Shown here: in pieces, positions 5,530-5,993 of the stretch
Position numbering within the stretch: position 1 is the stretch's first letter
How the letters are laid out: every line of letters starts with the position of its first letter
Assembly (NCBI GenBank): GCA_002423665.1
Contig: DINJ01000160.1
Location: 2,254 to 8,246, forward strand
Origin: Bacteroidetes bacterium UBA5543
GTDB lineage: Bacteria; Bacteroidota; Bacteroidia; Chitinophagales; Chitinophagaceae
Length of the DNA: 5,993 nt
Direction of reading: 5' to 3'
Notes under the pieces: model-generated
What the model saw: only the letters and a program-made list of their open reading frames with translations
Databases searched by the model: none
Told to the model about the DNA's origin: nothing
Made by a program: the position numbers and the translations under genes

Positions 5530-5993
5530 CAATCATTTAATATATCACTTGCTGCAGTTCCACTAATAGGGCATTCATTTGGACATGGTTTACAAAAATC
5601 CATTACCGCGCCCTGCGGACTATAAATATAGTTGTTATTGGCGTCAAAGCCGGCAATAACAATGGTCAGGGCGCGGTAGTCCATATCATCATACCCGGTG
5701 CTATTATTATTGCGCACATAGTTCAGCTTATGGGCAAACATCAGTTTCACTTTTGTGATGTTAGCATTCTGCAGGTAGTACCTCAGCGCATTGGCGTCAA
5801 CAATCAAGGATTTTAATTGAGTGCCGCTGTTGTCTAATCCGTCAAGGTAGCTTTGTATCATTACGTTTGCGGTGTCCGGCAGCAGAAAAGGCGAATCCAG
5901 GCCCATCAGTGCATAAGCCCGATAGTCAGGTTTATTACCGGGATGATTGACGTTGGTATCCACAGTCGCGTTTTTTTTATTACATGCATATAC
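5529..5993 (-). CDS. lipoprotein of unknown function with C-terminal three-Cys CxxCPxxCP motif (start outside window)
   Basis: The frame stays open to the right edge, so the start codon and most of the signal peptide lie outside. A GTG at 5961-5963 could be mistaken for the start, but the ten codons before it read VYACNKKNAT. That is a lipobox-like V-Y-A followed by Cys (codon 5982-5984) and Asn-Lys-Lys, as expected for a Bacteroidota lipoprotein. The mature part is about 151 residues, polar and Asn/Asp-rich, with an HPGNKPDYRAYALMGLD segment soon after the anchor. Its end has three closely spaced cysteines (CKPCPNECP), then a short tail ending in ILND. The cysteines could form a disulfide or bind metal in the periplasm. 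No enzyme motif is seen. The gene shares the sequence TGATG with the start of the membrane-protein gene, so it is the first visible gene of the signalling operon. A ligand-binding or signal-input role is inferred from position only. Confidence 0.75.
   Translation of the reverse strand, partial: VYACNKKNATVDTNVNHPGNKPDYRAYALMGLDSPFLLPDTANVMIQSYLDGLDNSGTQLKSLIVDANALRYYLQNANITKVKLMFAHKLNYVRNNNSTGYDDMDYRALTIVIAGFDANNNYIYSPQGAVMDFCKPCPNECPISGTAASDILND

Noticed and set aside
5961..5963. GTG as the start of the lipoprotein gene
   Set aside because: The frame continues upstream through a lipobox-like Val-Tyr-Ala-Cys and Asn-Lys-Lys to the window edge, so the true start lies outside.

Overview
The window looks like a chromosomal segment of a Bacteroidota bacterium, most likely of the Chitinophagaceae or a related family. 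The evidence is the type of genes present: a PorG/DUF6089-like outer-membrane barrel, a lipoprotein with an N-terminal Cys-Asn-Lys-Lys, and a HisKA_3 kinase with NarL-type regulators. Start codons also lack strong Shine-Dalgarno sequences and are preceded by A-rich stretches. No rRNA, tRNA, CRISPR array or insertion sequence was seen. No stretch of more than 300 bases lacks a gene.

Left half, plus strand (1-2650). The window opens inside the C-terminal end of a metallo-beta-lactamase-fold hydrolase. Next come a free-standing cobalamin-binding subunit of the methylmalonyl-CoA mutase type and a crotonase-family enoyl-CoA hydratase, 18 bases apart and probably one transcript for acyl-CoA metabolism. 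A secreted outer-membrane beta-barrel protein follows. It ends at a strong hairpin/T-run terminator (2619-2647), which lies between it and the convergent right half.

Right half, minus strand (2656-5993). Read from right to left, this is a signalling locus: a lipoprotein of unknown function (its start lies outside the window), an AT-rich membrane protein with about seven segments, a small histidine kinase without a sensor domain, and a NarL/LuxR-type response regulator. All three internal junctions overlap (TGATG, ATGAATGA, ATGAATAA), so the four proteins are probably made in fixed proportion. A second, paralogous response regulator lies 133 bases further on, in the same direction.

The most interesting points are in this locus. 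The kinase has almost no periplasmic part, so the co-encoded lipoprotein and membrane protein are good candidates for the sensory input. The regulator coupled to the kinase has Asn-Ser where the receiver's Mg2+-binding acidic pair should be, while the more distant paralogue keeps Asp-Asp. One reading is that the kinase's true phosphorylation target is the distal regulator and that the coupled one works differently; this is inference. The membrane-protein gene is also far more AT-rich than its neighbours (about 31% GC by hand count, against about 55% in sampled 60-base lines of the kinase and lipoprotein genes).
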